From the NCBI GenBank assembly GCA_963763095.1, contig CAVXNR010000022.1, forward strand, positions 434,001 through 498,000: a DNA stretch of 64,000 nt, given 5' to 3'. The stretch's first letter is position 1. Every line of letters starts with the position of its first letter. The stretch is from CAVUCH01 sp963763095 (GTDB lineage Bacteria; Acidobacteriota; Vicinamibacteria; Vicinamibacterales; JAENWD01). The translations under genes and the position numbers were made by a program. Of the stretch, positions 52,396 to 62,129 are shown in pieces. The notes under the pieces are model-generated. The model made no database searches, had not been told where the DNA came from, and was given only the letters and a program-made list of their open reading frames with translations.

Positions 52396-53938
52396 CTACA
52401 ACGGAATATTCCCGTGCTTCTTCGGCGGATTGCGGTCGCGCTTGGTGGAGAACCGGGCGAGCGCCGCGATGAGCTTGCGCCGTGTCTGCCGCGGCTGGAT
52501 GACTTCGTCGATGAAACCGCGGCCGGCCGCCACGAACGGGTTCGCAAGCTTCTCCCTGTACTCGTCCACGCGCTGCGCACGGAGCGCCGCCGGGTCGTCG
52601 GCTGCGTCGAGCTCGCGCTTGTACAGGATGTTCACCGCGCCCTCGGGGCCCATGACGGCGATCTCCGCCGTGGGCCACGCGAAGTTCGCGTCCGTCCGAA
52701 TGTGCTTGCTCGCCATCACGCAGTACGCGCCGCCGTAGGCCTTCCGCGTGATGACCGTGACCTTCGGCACCGTGGCTTCGGCGTACGCGTAGAGCAGCTT
52801 GGCCCCGTGCCGGATGATCCCGCCGTATTCCTGGTTCACGCCCGGCAGGAACCCGGGCACGTCTTCGAAGGTGACCACCGGGATGTTGAACGCGTCGCAG
52901 AAGCGGACGAAGCGCGCGGCCTTCACCGATGCGTCCATGTCGAGCGTGCCCGCGAGGTGTGCGGGCTGGTTGGCGACCAGCCCCACCGACGCGCCGTTCA
53001 GCCGCGCGAAGCCGACGATCATGTTGCGCGCGAAGTGCGCGTGCACCTCGAGGAACTCGCCACCATCCACGACCGACCGCAGCAGGTCGTGCATGTCGTA
53101 CGGCTGGTTCGGGGAGGGCGGCACGAGGTGATCGAGCGCCTCGTCCTCGCGGTCCGGCGGATCAGTGCTCGCGAGAATCGGCGCGGGGTCGACGTTGTTC
53201 GAGGGCAGATATCCCAGCAGCTCCCGGATGAGCAGCAGGCACTCGCGGTCGTCGTCCACGGCGAAGTGGGCGACGCCGCTCGTCGCGTTGTGCGTCATCG
53301 CGCCGCCGAGTTGTTCCTTGGTGACGTCCTCGTGCGTCACCGTCTTCACGACGTCGGGACCGGTGACGAACATGTAGCTCGTGCCGCGGACCATGACCGT
53401 GAAGTCCGTGATCGCGGGGGAGTACACCGCTCCCCCGGCACACGGGCCCATGATCGCCGAGATCTGGGGGATGACGCCCGACGCGAGCGTGTTGCGCAGG
53501 AAGATGTCGGCATACCCGCCGAGCGACAGGACGCCTTCCTGGATGCGCGCACCGCCCGAGTCGTTCAGCCCGACGATGGGTGCCCCCATGCTCATCGCGA
53601 GGTCCATCACCTTCGCGATCTTCGCGGCATTCGTCTCGGACAGGGAACCGCCAAACACGGTGAAGTCCTGCGCGAACGCGAACACGGGCCGTCCAGTCCA
53701 CCCGCCCGTGGCCTGCCACGACGCCATCCCCCGGCACAATCTGCTCGGCCATGCCGAAGTCGCGGCAGCGGTGGGTGACGAGCTTGTCGACCTCTTCGAA
53801 ACTGCCGGGATCGAAGAGCAGATCGATCCGCTCCCTGACCGTGAGCTTGCCCGCATCGTGCTGGCGGCGGAGCCTGTCGGCCCCCCCGCCCAGCTCCGCG
53901 AGGCGTTCGAGCTCCGCCAGGTCGTTCGAATGATCCAT
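52396..53938 (-). CDS. pccB: Carboxyltransferase subunit of acyl-CoA carboxylase (apparent frameshift)
   Basis: A protein of about 514 residues with the two crotonase-fold domains of propionyl-CoA carboxylase beta. From MDHSNDLAELERL (ATG at 53938), KLTVRERIDLLFDPGSFEE and AEQIVPGDGVV are in one frame. A change near 53715 leads to GRPVFAFAQDFTVFGGSLSE, PIVGLNDSGGARIQEG, GPCAGGAVYSPAITDF (acyl-CoA oxyanion) and VPGFLPGVNQEYGGIIRHGAKLLYAYAE (biotin site), ending PPKKHGNIPL. The conserved C-terminal KHGNIPL ending is intact. With accC and the biotin protein it likely forms propionyl-CoA carboxylase, feeding methylmalonyl-CoA. Confidence 0.92.
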
Positions 53939-53950
53939 GTCAAACGGATA

Positions 53951-54020
53951 CGGTCGACGGTCAACGGTCAACGGTCAACGGTCAACGGTCAACGGTCAAC
54001 GGTCAACGGTTGACGGTTAG
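53951..54020. repeat. Tandem heptamer array (CGGTCAA)7
   Basis: Seven perfect CGGTCAA copies (53958-54006) are flanked by CGGTCGA on the left and CGGTTGA, CGGTTAG on the right. It fills the spacer between pccB and the transaldolase gene and supplies the last codons and stop of the latter. Confidence 0.95.
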
Positions 54021-54665
54021 CGCCGCCTGCGCCTTCTCGTAGTCCTGCAGGAACTTCGCCAGGCCGATGTCGGTCAGCGGGTGCTTGAACATGCTCTCGA
54101 TGACCGCGGGCGGGCACGTGCACACATCCGCGCCGAGCCGCGCCGCCTGGACGACGTGAATCGGCCCGCGCACGCTGGCGACGAGCACCTCGGTCGAGAA
54201 CTCGTAGTTGTCGAAGATCTCGACGATCTCCTCGATGAGCGTCATGCCGTCGGTCGCGACGTCGTCGAGCCGGCCGATGAACGGGCTCACGTACGCGGCG
54301 CCCACCTTGGCCGCCAGCAGCGCCTGGGTGGCCGAGAAGATCAGCGTGACGTTCACCCTCGTGCCTTCGGCCGCCAGGGTGCGGCACGCCTTCACGCCGT
54401 CTTTCGTGAACGGCACCTTCACCACGACGTGCGGATCGATCGAGGCCAGCTCGCGGCCTTCGCGGAGCATGCCTTCGGTGTCGGTCGCGACCACTTCGGC
54501 GCTCACCGGCCCCTGCACGATCCGGCAGATCTCCCTGATGATCTGGTGCCCGTCGCCCTTCTCCTTCGCCATGAGCGACGGGTTGGTGGTGACGCCGTCG
54601 ATGATGCCCAGGTTCGCGAGCGCCTCGATGTCCTTGATGCTGCCCGTATCCACGAAGATCTTCAT
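54003..54665 (-). CDS. Transaldolase/fructose-6-phosphate aldolase-like (TalC/MipB) protein
   Basis: A 220-residue short transaldolase. The active-site Schiff-base Lys83 lies in VVVKVPFTKDG. Other family segments are MKIFVDTGSIKDIEAL, DGVTTNPSLMAKE, SAEVVATDTEGM, GTRVNVTLIFSATQALLAA and YVSPFIGRLDD. It acts in the non-oxidative pentose phosphate pathway or as an aldolase. The ATG at 54665 overlaps the stop of the preceding FAH remnant (ATGA). The stop codon is formed by the heptamer array that follows, which gives the last residues TVNR. Confidence 0.93.
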   Translation of the reverse strand: MKIFVDTGSIKDIEALANLGIIDGVTTNPSLMAKEKGDGHQIIREICRIVQGPVSAEVVATDTEGMLREGRELASIDPHVVVKVPFTKDGVKACRTLAAEGTRVNVTLIFSATQALLAAKVGAAYVSPFIGRLDDVATDGMTLIEEIVEIFDNYEFSTEVLVASVRGPIHVVQAARLGADVCTCPPAVIESMFKHPLTDIGLAKFLQDYEKAQAALTVNR

Positions 54666-55071
54666 CGCTCTCTCCTTCTTTCCTGTTCCCCTATTCCCGC
54701 GATCACCGGGTTGACCAGGTCTCCGACGCCGGATACCCGCACCGTCACGACATCCCCTGCGGCGAGCGGGCCGATGCCGGCCGGTGTCCCCGTGGAAATG
54801 ATATCTCCCGGAAGCAGCGTCATGACGGCCGAAATGAAGGCGACGAGGTTTCCCTGCTCGGCCGCGTGGTCGCGGTAGTCCAGGCCTACCGCCACAATCT
54901 TGCTGGGCAGCACCGGCGCGAGCACCCGCACCGAGGCCAGTCCCGCCGGAGAGGCTCACCCGCCCGGTAGGGGTAGAAAATGTCGCCCTCGACCTCGAAC
55001 AGGTCGCCGCCCCGCTGCACGGCATGCACCACGCGCCCCTGGTCTGCGATGCGAAACAGCAGGTCGGTCAT
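54662..55071 (-). pseudogene. Fumarylacetoacetate hydrolase-family remnant with internal deletion
   Basis: The ATG at 55071 begins LLFRIADQGRVVHAV, the usual N-terminal ligand-domain of FAH-family (YisK/UGL-type) proteins. After a frame change near 54950 comes VRVLAPVLPSKIVAVGLDYRDHAAEQG, the start of the catalytic domain. This runs directly into NLVAFISAVMTLLPGDIIS and TGTPAGIGPL, which normally lie about 110-130 residues further on. The missing block holds the metal-binding Glu/Asp residues, so no activity is expected as written. The junction is in frame and shows no transposon scar. It may be a genuine internal deletion or a collapsed assembly. Confidence 0.8.
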
Positions 55072-55114
55072 GCCCGCGCCCCTGCGAGCTGGCGATGAAG
55101 ACGCCCGGTGCGCA

Positions 55115-56716
55115 TCAGCGCGCGGTCTCCTCGATCCGGTTCGATGGCGCGCTGGTATTCGGTGGCGTCGCGGTATCCACCGCGACAACGGCGTACACGT
55201 ATCGCGTGCCTGGCTTCACGGCCGTATCGCGGAACGTGGTCTCTCGGATCGGCTGCGGCGTCAGCCGATCCACGGGCTCCCCCGGCGCGGTGCCGCGCAG
55301 GACGATGTAGCCAGCCAGGTCCGGTTCCTCGCTGCCTTCCCAGATCAAGCTGATCGGCCCGCGCTCGACACGGCCGCCAGCGACTTCGGCGCGGCGGGCG
55401 GGAACACGTCCGCCGCCTTCACGCAGGTGGGTGCGGACCCCTCGCTCTCGACGCTCAGCGTGCCCATCGTCTCCGCGGTGCGGACCACATAGCACCGCTC
55501 TACCCCGTATTCGACGCGCGTGTCCGTGAAGGTCGTCGCCTTCAGCGGCGCCGTGGTCAAGCGCCTCGGAAGGGCAGGAGCCGCGACCACCCGCCGCAGC
55601 CGCTCGGGGCGCCTGGGTCCCTCCGGAAGGGCACCTCGTACACGTGGTAGCCGGTCGATATCGCGGGCCACGGCACCGCGAGGCGCGCGGGAAGCAGTCC
55701 CTTGTCGCCTGCCGTCCGGTTCACCCGCCGCGGGCGGCTGTGCGGCAGGCGTCTCATCCTGCCGCCGGCCCGGAACCGCCGACGGCTGTGCAGTGCCGTC
55801 AGGCGTTTCACCTGCCGGTGCGGGCGGCTGCGCAGCGCCTTCCGGACGCGTCCGCGTCGTGGCGCTTCCTCCTCTTCATCCTCGTCCGGGACGGCCTCCC
55901 GTTCGTCCGGGAGATGTCATCGTCGTCGGGGTCCGGGACCTTCGGTGCCGCAGCCCTGCGCGCGGGCGCCGCAGCACGGACCTTGTCGGGCAGGGCGTTG
56001 GCGAGGACGGGGCGGCGCAGGACTGGCGGCGCGGTCCACGTCAGCTCGGTGCCGGACTGGAGGGGCTTTGCCGTGACAGCCGCTGGCGGCGGCGGGGGCG
56101 TCCAGAGCGGCACGGCGACGGCTGGCGCGGCCCGCCCGCGCTGCCCACCGTGGTTCACGCCGACGACGATATAGCGCCGGGTGAGCGGAGGCGGCACGGG
56201 CATCGCATCCGGCGGCGTCACCTTCGGCTCGCCAGCGGGCGCAGGCGCCTTCTTCCTGGGGTCTGACACGTCGACGGGCAGGAACGCGTCGGCGGCAAGC
56301 GTCTCGCGCAGCTCGGTCGCGGCGCCCTGATCGACGCCCGGACCGACCGGCGGGGGCGGCGGCGGAACGTTCCCGTCCGCGTCGGGATCCGGCGGAGGCG
56401 GCGGCGTGCGCACCTGCACGCTCGCGACTACCTTCGCCACCTTGAAGACCCGTGCGGCCGGCGCGTCGGGGCCCGTCCACGCGTACACGTCCACGCGCTC
56501 GATGTCCGCCGGACGGATCCCGCTGACGTTGGCGCCGGGGACCGTGAATCTGATGGTCACCGTGTCGGCCGCGCGGGAAGCCGAGACCTGCGCGGGGGCG
56601 ACAGGGAGCCTCGCGAGCGGGGCGAGCGGCGGCCCCTTCTTGCCGCAGGCGGCGGCGAGCGGAAGCGTGACGCACGCGAGCATGGCGAGCGCGCACAGAA
56701 CGACGCGGCGGCGCAT
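55115..56716 (-). CDS. Fibronectin type III-repeat lipoprotein (several apparent frameshifts)
   Basis: A lipoprotein of about 530 residues. MRRRVVLCALAMLACVTLPLAAAC gives a lipobox ending at Cys24, followed by GKKGPPLAP. A Pro-rich linker and at least three fibronectin III-like repeats follow (ARLPVAPAQVSASRAADTVT; LTWTAPPVLRRPV; LAAVSSAGRVERGPISLIWEGSEEPDLAGYIVLRG; KPGTRYVYAVVAVDTATPPN). Frame changes occur near 55900, 55670 and 55420. It is a recognisable surface or periplasmic protein found upstream of metabolic genes in this phylum. Function unknown; no catalytic motif seen. Its frequent indels fall in Pro/Gly-rich GC runs. Confidence 0.72.
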
Positions 56717-56750
56717 GCGCGCGGCGATCACCGGCGGCAGCACGAGTGGA

Positions 56751-58134
56751 TCACAGGATGTAGCGTGACAGGTCTTCGTTGCCGACGATCTCGTCCAGCA
56801 TCCGGCGGACGTACGCGTCGTCGATCGTAACCGATTTGTCGACGAGGTCCGGTCCCTCGAACGAGATCTCGTCGAGCAGTTTCTCCATCACCGTGTGCAG
56901 GCGGCGCGCCCCGATGTTCTCGGTCTTGTCGTTCACCTCCATCGCCAGCGTCGCGATGCGATCGATGGCGTCCTCGGTGAACGTGAGCGCGATGCCCTCG
57001 GTGTCGAGCAGCGCGATGTACTGCTTCACCAGCGCATTCTTCGGCTCGGTGAGGATGCGGACGAAGTCTTCCCGGCCGAGCGACTCCAGCTCCACCCGGA
57101 TCGGGAAGCGCCCCTGGAGCTCGGGGATGAGGTCGGAAGGCTTGGACACGTGGAAGGCGCCCGCCGCGATGAACAGGATGTGATCGGTCCGCACCATCCC
57201 GTACTTGGTGTTCACGGTCGTGCCCTCGACGATCGGCAGGATGTCGCGCTGCACGCCTTCGCGGCTCACGTCGGGCCCCTGCCCGCCTTCGCGGCCGGCA
57301 ATCTTGTCGATCTCGTCGACGAAGATGATGCCGCCCTGCTCGACGCGCCCCACGGCCGTGCGCGCGACGCTCTCCATGTCGATCAGCTTCTGCTCCTCTT
57401 CCTGCGTGATCTGCTCGAGCGCTTCGGGCACCTTCAGCTTTCGTTTGCGCGAGCGCCCGCCGAACATCCCCGGCATCATCTCCTTCAGGTTGATCCCGAC
57501 CTCCTCGACCGAGGAGCCGGAGATGATCTCGAACGAGGGAAAGGACTGCTCCCGCACGTCAATTTCCACCGTGCGCCCGTCGAGGCGCCCGGCGCGGAGT
57601 TGGTCCCGCAGCCGCTCGCGCGTGTGCTGCGCCGGGTCGCGCAGGCCGGCGGCCGCGGGGTCGACGACCTCGACGTGCGTGGATGGCGGCAGCAGCAGAT
57701 CCAGCAGCCGCTCCTCCGCGTTCTGGCGGGCCTTCGGCCGCACGTCCTCCAGCCGCTCCTCGCGCACCATGTCGATTGCGAGCTCCACGAGGTCGCGCAC
57801 CATCGACTCGACGTCGCGGCCGACGTAGCCGACCTCGGTGAACTTCGAGGCCTCCACCTTGATGAACGGTGACTGCGCGAGCCGGGCCAGGCGGCGCGCG
57901 ATCTCCGTCTTGCCCACGCCGGTGGGCCCGATCATCAGGATGTTCTTCGGCGCGACCTCTTCGGCGAGCTCGGGGGTGCAGCTTCTGCCGTCGCGTGCGG
58001 TTGCGCAGTGCGATCGCGACCGCACGCTTCGCGTTGTGCTGTCCGACGACGTACTTGTCGAGCTCCGCCACGATCTGCCGCGGTGTGAGCGCGTCGGCCG
58101 AGACCTGCATCCGCTCGGGAAGAGAAATCGGCAT
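56751..58134 (-). CDS. hslU: HslU ATPase of the HslVU protease (apparent frameshift)
   Basis: A 460-residue AAA+ unfoldase. MPISLPERM precedes TPRQIVAELDKYVVGQHNAKRAV and RNRTRRQKLHP in one frame. The other frame carries ELAEEVAPKNILMIGPTGVGKTE (Walker A), KFTEVGYVGRDVESMV (pore), GGIIFVDEIDKIA (Walker B) and ELQGRFPIRVELESLG. The break falls in a run of five C (minus strand; 57972-57976); removing one C restores QKLHPELAEEV exactly. The I-domain lies at about 110-240. It pairs with HslV, encoded 4 nt upstream. Confidence 0.95.
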
Positions 58135-58138
58135 CGGC

Positions 58139-58666
58139 TCAGAGCTCCTCGACCGCGATGTTCGCGTTGGTGTAGATGCAGATGTCAGCCGCGATCGCCA
58201 TCGCTTCCTGCGCGATGACCCGCACCTCGAGCGAGCTGTGCCGGGACAGCGCCCGTGCGGCCGCCACGGCGAACGGTCCGCCCGATCCGATGCCCACGAT
58301 GCCGTCGTCGGGCTCGATGAGGTCGCCCGTTCCCGACAGCAGGAACAACTGCTCGCGATCCATGACGACGAGCATGGCTTCGAGGCGCCGAAGCGCGCGA
58401 TCCGTGCGCCAGTCCTTCGCCAGCTCGACGGCCGACCGCTCGAGCTGTCCGCGGTACTGTTCCAGCTTCGACTCGAAGCGCGAGAAGAGCGCGAAGGAAT
58501 CGGCGGCGGACCCGGCGAAGCCGGCCAGTATCCGGTCGTGATAGAGCTTCCGGATCTTGCGCGCGTGGTGCTTCATCACGGTCTGACCGAACGTGACCTG
58601 GCCGTCGCCAGCCATCACGGCGCGGTCGTTGAGACGCAACGCGAGAATTGTCGTACTGTGAAGCAT
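58139..58666 (-). CDS. hslV: HslV peptidase subunit
   Basis: A 175-residue N-terminal-nucleophile protease (proteasome-like). After removal of MLHS the catalytic Thr5 is exposed (TTILALRLNDRAVMAGDGQVTFGQT). Lys and Asp partners of the active site (VMKHHARKIRKLY, GFAGSAADSFALF) are present, and the C-terminal NANIAVEEL contacts HslU. Length is standard. The gene leads the long minus-strand array; the region upstream (58667-58907) probably contains its promoter but no clear hexamers stand out. Confidence 0.96.
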   Translation of the reverse strand: MLHSTTILALRLNDRAVMAGDGQVTFGQTVMKHHARKIRKLYHDRILAGFAGSAADSFALFSRFESKLEQYRGQLERSAVELAKDWRTDRALRRLEAMLVVMDREQLFLLSGTGDLIEPDDGIVGIGSGGPFAVAAARALSRHSSLEVRVIAQEAMAIAADICIYTNANIAVEEL

Positions 58667-58907
58667 GGAGCAGGAGCCGAAGGGGCCCGGAACGAGGGCG
58701 TCGGGTGTGGTGACGCCCCATGCAGGGGCCGTTCGGGCAGTCTAGCCGGTGCCCGAAAAGGGTGTCAAGGAAACGGGACGCCGGTGCACTTGCACGGTGA
58801 CAACCGCGCTGGGCATCGCCGGGCAGATGTGCGGTTTCGTTCCTGAATTCTGTCCCGGCGTGGTGGCAACCTGGTTGCTTTGTCAGTACCCCATGAGGAG
58901 CGATGTC

Positions 58908-60031
58908 ATGAAATCAGCCCTTGTCATCAGCGGGATGTTCGTGGCGTCCCTGGCCACCGCGCCGGGGGTCCATGCAGAGGGCCGGAGTGGTCTCGCGTGC
59001 CGCGGCGCCGCGCCCAGCCGCGTGCGGTTGCGGTGCAGCGGGCTGAACCGCGCGCGATGCCGTCGCTCGCCTTTGCCGGGGCGCGATCGCGGCGGAGCGA
59101 GGACAGCGCGCGGGAGAGGAACGAGCCCAGGGGCGGAGCATGCCGCGTGAGTCGGCACCTCCGGCGCCCGCGCCCCGCAGCGAGCCTGCGCCGGCCCCGG
59201 CGCCGCCACCACCGGCGCGCGTGACGGCACCGGCACCGGCGGCATCCGGAAGCCCGCCGTCAATGAAGAGCGGGCGCGCGGACGGAGCGCACCCCGCGAC
59301 AACAGCGGCGGCGGACGCGCACAGGCAGCGCCCCGCGGCGAGCGTCGCGCCCCCGACAGCGGACGCGAGCAACCCTCGTCCGCGGGCTCGGCCGCCCCTC
59401 GCGGCGAGCGCCACGCCACGCGCGCTGACGGGAACAGTGGCAGCGCACCGGCGGCAGCGCCGCGCGCCGACCGCCCGAGCGATGGCCGGTATCCGGTCGG
59501 TCAGGCGACGGCGCGAACGCGTCCGCCATACGGCGGCGGCTATTACGGCCGCCCGGCGTGGTACTACAGGCCGTCGGCGTTCTATGGCTACGGGGCGCTT
59601 GGGCTCGGGTACTTCTACTACGACCCGTTCTGGGGCGGATACTCCGGCTACGGCTACGCTCCGTACGGCGGTTACTACGGCGCTGGCCCCTACTACGGCG
59701 GCGGGGCTACTACGGCGGCGGCGGCTACTACGGTGGCGGCTACTACGGCGGAGGATACGGCGGGGGCTACAGTTCAGGGAGCGGGAGCGGCTACTACGGC
59801 ACCGGCAACCTGAAGCTCAAAGTGAAGCCGCGCGATGCCGAAGTCTACGTCGACGGCTACTACGCCGGCCTCGTGGACGACTTCGACGGCATGTTCCAGA
59901 AACTCGAGCTCGAAGCTGGTCCGCACCGGATCGAGGTGCGCAAGGCGGGGTTCAGCACGATGACCTTCGAGGTGCGGGTCCCCGCCGACGAGAGCGTCAC
60001 GTATCGCGGCGAGTTGAACACGCTGCCGTAG
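58908..60031 (+). CDS. Gly/Tyr-rich PEGA-domain exported protein (apparent frameshifts)
   Basis: About 370 residues. The ATG at 58908 (GAGGAG at 58895) gives a signal peptide, MKSALVISGMFVASLATAPGVHA. A long low-complexity Ala/Pro/Arg region spans roughly 59000-59500, with one or more frame changes. A Gly/Tyr segment follows (PPYGGGYYGRPAWYYRPS, YFYYDPFWGGYSGYGYAPYGG), and after a change near 59700, GYYGGGYYGGGYGGGYSSG. The C-terminal PEGA domain is intact: LKLKVKPRDAEVYVDGYYAG, LELEAGPHRIEVRKAGFS. PEGA domains are thought to mediate S-layer or wall association; the Gly-Tyr part is likely surface exposed. Function not assignable further. Confidence 0.78.
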
Positions 60032-60056
60032 TCGCGGCTGGCGACACCTCTATACG

Positions 60057-60100
60057 CGGCCGGCGGTCCAGGAGTTCTGGATCGCCGGCCGTTGCTGTTT
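60057..60100 (+). terminator. Strong hairpin terminator between convergent genes
   Basis: CGGCCGGCGGTCCAG (60057-60071) pairs with CTGGATCGCCGGCCG (60077-60091): a 15-bp stem with one G-T pair and a 5-nt loop. TTGCTGTTTCT follows on the plus strand. It can serve both the PEGA gene and the convergent permease gene. Confidence 0.8.
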
Positions 60101-60137
60101 CTCACCCGGCCGAAGCCGCATCCAGCGTACTTTCCCG

Positions 60138-61529
60138 TCACCGGCGGCGCAGATACCAATAGAGCGGCAGGCCCGCCAGGATGATGGCGACGCCGGCGCC
60201 GGAAGGCTGCGGGTTGCGCCAGATGGCGTTGACGACGATGAGGGCGCTCGCAATCACGAAAATGCCTGGCGCGACCGGATAACCCCACGCGCTGAACGGG
60301 CGCGCCTCGTCCGGGTGCCGCCACCGCAGCACGAACAGCGCGACGCCGGCAATGCCCGCGAAGAGCACGACGGCGAAGCCGGTGTAGTTCACGAGCGCAT
60401 CGGCCTTCGCAGACAGCACCAGCACGGCGCTCCACGCGGCCTGCGCGACGATAGACACGGCTGGCGTCCGATACCGCGGGTGGACGCGCGCCGCGCGCGG
60501 GAAGAACAGGCCGTCCCGGGCCATCGCGTAGTACACGCGCGGTCCCGCGAACACCATGGCGCTGATGCTCGCCGCGAGGCTGATGATGGCGACGATGCCC
60601 ATCACGTCGCCGGCGGCCGCGCCGAGCAACCGGTCGGCGACACGGTCCAGGACGCTGCCGCGCAGCCCGGCCAGCGTCTCGAGCGGAAACACGTACACAT
60701 ACACGGCATTCAGCGCGAGATAGATCGTGATGACGGCCCCGGTTCCGAGGGCGAGAGCCCGCGGCACGTTCCGCCCGGGATTGCGAATCTCCTCCGCGAC
60801 GTAGGCGGCCGCATTCCATCCCGAGTACGTGAACATGACCGGCACGAGCGCCAGCAGCCAGCTGCTCGCGGGCACCGTCAGCTGCGGGGCGAAGTGGGTC
60901 GTCGATCCCACGCCGAGTGACACACCGAACACGACGAACAGCACGAGCGCCGAGACCTTCAGGCTTGCGAGCAGGTTGCTCACGATCCGGCCCGGTCCGA
61001 CGCCGCGGACGTGCACCCACGACATCGCGGCAATCACGAGAATCGCGGTCAGGGCCTGCGGCGAGATGGTCAGGGGAACGAACGGGAGCGGGATCGTGAG
61101 CAGTGCCGTGCGATCCGCCGCAATGGGCGCGAACCGGCCAAGGTAGTCGGCGAGCACGACGGCACTCACCGCGATTGCACCAGCGAACCCGGCGACGAAC
61201 GACGTCCAGCCCGTGAGAAACGCCGCGAGCGGACCGAATGCGGCGTGCAGGTAAACATACTCGCCCCCGGCACGGGGACGGACCGCGGCCAGCTCCGCAT
61301 ACGCCATCGCACCGGAGAGCGCGAGCAGGCCGCCCGCCAGCCATGTGAGCAGGAACCACCACGCGTCCGGGACGCTCGCGGCCACCTGCGGCGCGGTGAA
61401 CAGGATGCCGCCGCCAATCACGTTGGATACGATCACGGCGGCCGCGTCCAGCGGACCCAGCCGTCGCTCGAGAGAGGAAGAAGCGGGCGCGTCGGGCGCC
61501 GCCCCGCGGGACGGCTGATCGGAGGGCAC
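60138..61529 (-). CDS. APC-superfamily amino-acid permease
   Basis: A 463-residue membrane transporter with about twelve hydrophobic helices. The N-terminal helix 1 motif VIVSNVIGGGILFTAP contains the G-[ST/G]-G-I break that binds the substrate amino group. AMAYAELAAVRPRAGGEYVYL (helix 2/3) and FTYSGWNAAAYVAEEIRNPGRNVPRAL (helix 6 region) are diagnostic. It resembles LAT-like/basic amino-acid exchangers; the substrate is not told by sequence. The frame is intact. It starts 1 nt after the end of the upstream lipoprotein gene, so the two are co-transcribed. Confidence 0.92.
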   Translation of the reverse strand: MPSDQPSRGAAPDAPASSSLERRLGPLDAAAVIVSNVIGGGILFTAPQVAASVPDAWWFLLTWLAGGLLALSGAMAYAELAAVRPRAGGEYVYLHAAFGPLAAFLTGWTSFVAGFAGAIAVSAVVLADYLGRFAPIAADRTALLTIPLPFVPLTISPQALTAILVIAAMSWVHVRGVGPGRIVSNLLASLKVSALVLFVVFGVSLGVGSTTHFAPQLTVPASSWLLALVPVMFTYSGWNAAAYVAEEIRNPGRNVPRALALGTGAVITIYLALNAVYVYVFPLETLAGLRGSVLDRVADRLLGAAAGDVMGIVAIISLAASISAMVFAGPRVYYAMARDGLFFPRAARVHPRYRTPAVSIVAQAAWSAVLVLSAKADALVNYTGFAVVLFAGIAGVALFVLRWRHPDEARPFSAWGYPVAPGIFVIASALIVVNAIWRNPQPSGAGVAIILAGLPLYWYLRRR

Positions 61530-61530
61530 G

Positions 61531-62019
61531 TCAGTGGGTCAGCAGCTGGCGCTCGATCTTGTGTTCACTGAGCTTGACCCAGGTCGCCGATGCGTGCTTC
61601 CCGAAGATCTCCACCTTGAAGTCGACGAACTGCGCGTTCTGCAGCATGGTCAGGCGGGCCTGCGTGCCTGTGTATCCCTGCTGCGCACGCACGACGATCG
61701 GCGGCGTCGTGGCGCCGGGCGCAAGGCCGTCGGTGCCGATGCCGCGGACGAAGGACGTTGTCCACTCCTCCGTGTCGGTTACGCGCTTGAAGATGAGATT
61801 CAGCTGGGTGCTGCCAAGCGTTGCCTGTCCCGCGTTCCTGATGCGGAAGCTGACACTTGGGACGAGCTTGTTCTTTCCGTCTTCGGTGATACCCGCGTCG
61901 AACCAGCCGGTGGTCACGTCGCTGATCTTTGCGGCGGTCGCCAGATCGGCGCCCCGGCTGCAACCGGCAGTCGCGGGTATCAGGAAGAGCAGGAGCAGGA
62001 CGGCGTGCCGACGCATCAT
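61531..62019 (-). CDS. Small lipoprotein of unknown function
   Basis: A 162-residue protein. A short basic N-terminus and hydrophobic segment end in the lipobox ATAGC, making Cys20 the lipidation site. The mature part (KLVPSVSFRIRNAGQATLG, LNLIFKRVTDTEEWTTSFVRGI) looks like an immunoglobulin-like or FxLYD-type beta-sandwich. Adjacent to the permease gene; no catalytic residues evident. Confidence 0.78.
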   Translation of the reverse strand: MMRRHAVLLLLFLIPATAGCSRGADLATAAKISDVTTGWFDAGITEDGKNKLVPSVSFRIRNAGQATLGSTQLNLIFKRVTDTEEWTTSFVRGIGTDGLAPGATTPPIVVRAQQGYTGTQARLTMLQNAQFVDFKVEIFGKHASATWVKLSEHKIERQLLTH

Positions 62020-62129
62020 GCGCGCATTTTACCGGATCGCCGTTCAGGAAGGCCGCAAGGGAACAGTGCGACCCGGGGCACGAGTACAGCGCAGGGCCGG
62101 GGCCGAAGCGCCCCGGCCGACACCAGCGA

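Noticed and set aside
53951..54020. Possible CRISPR array
   Set aside because: Units are 7 nt with no spacers and no cas genes anywhere in the window.
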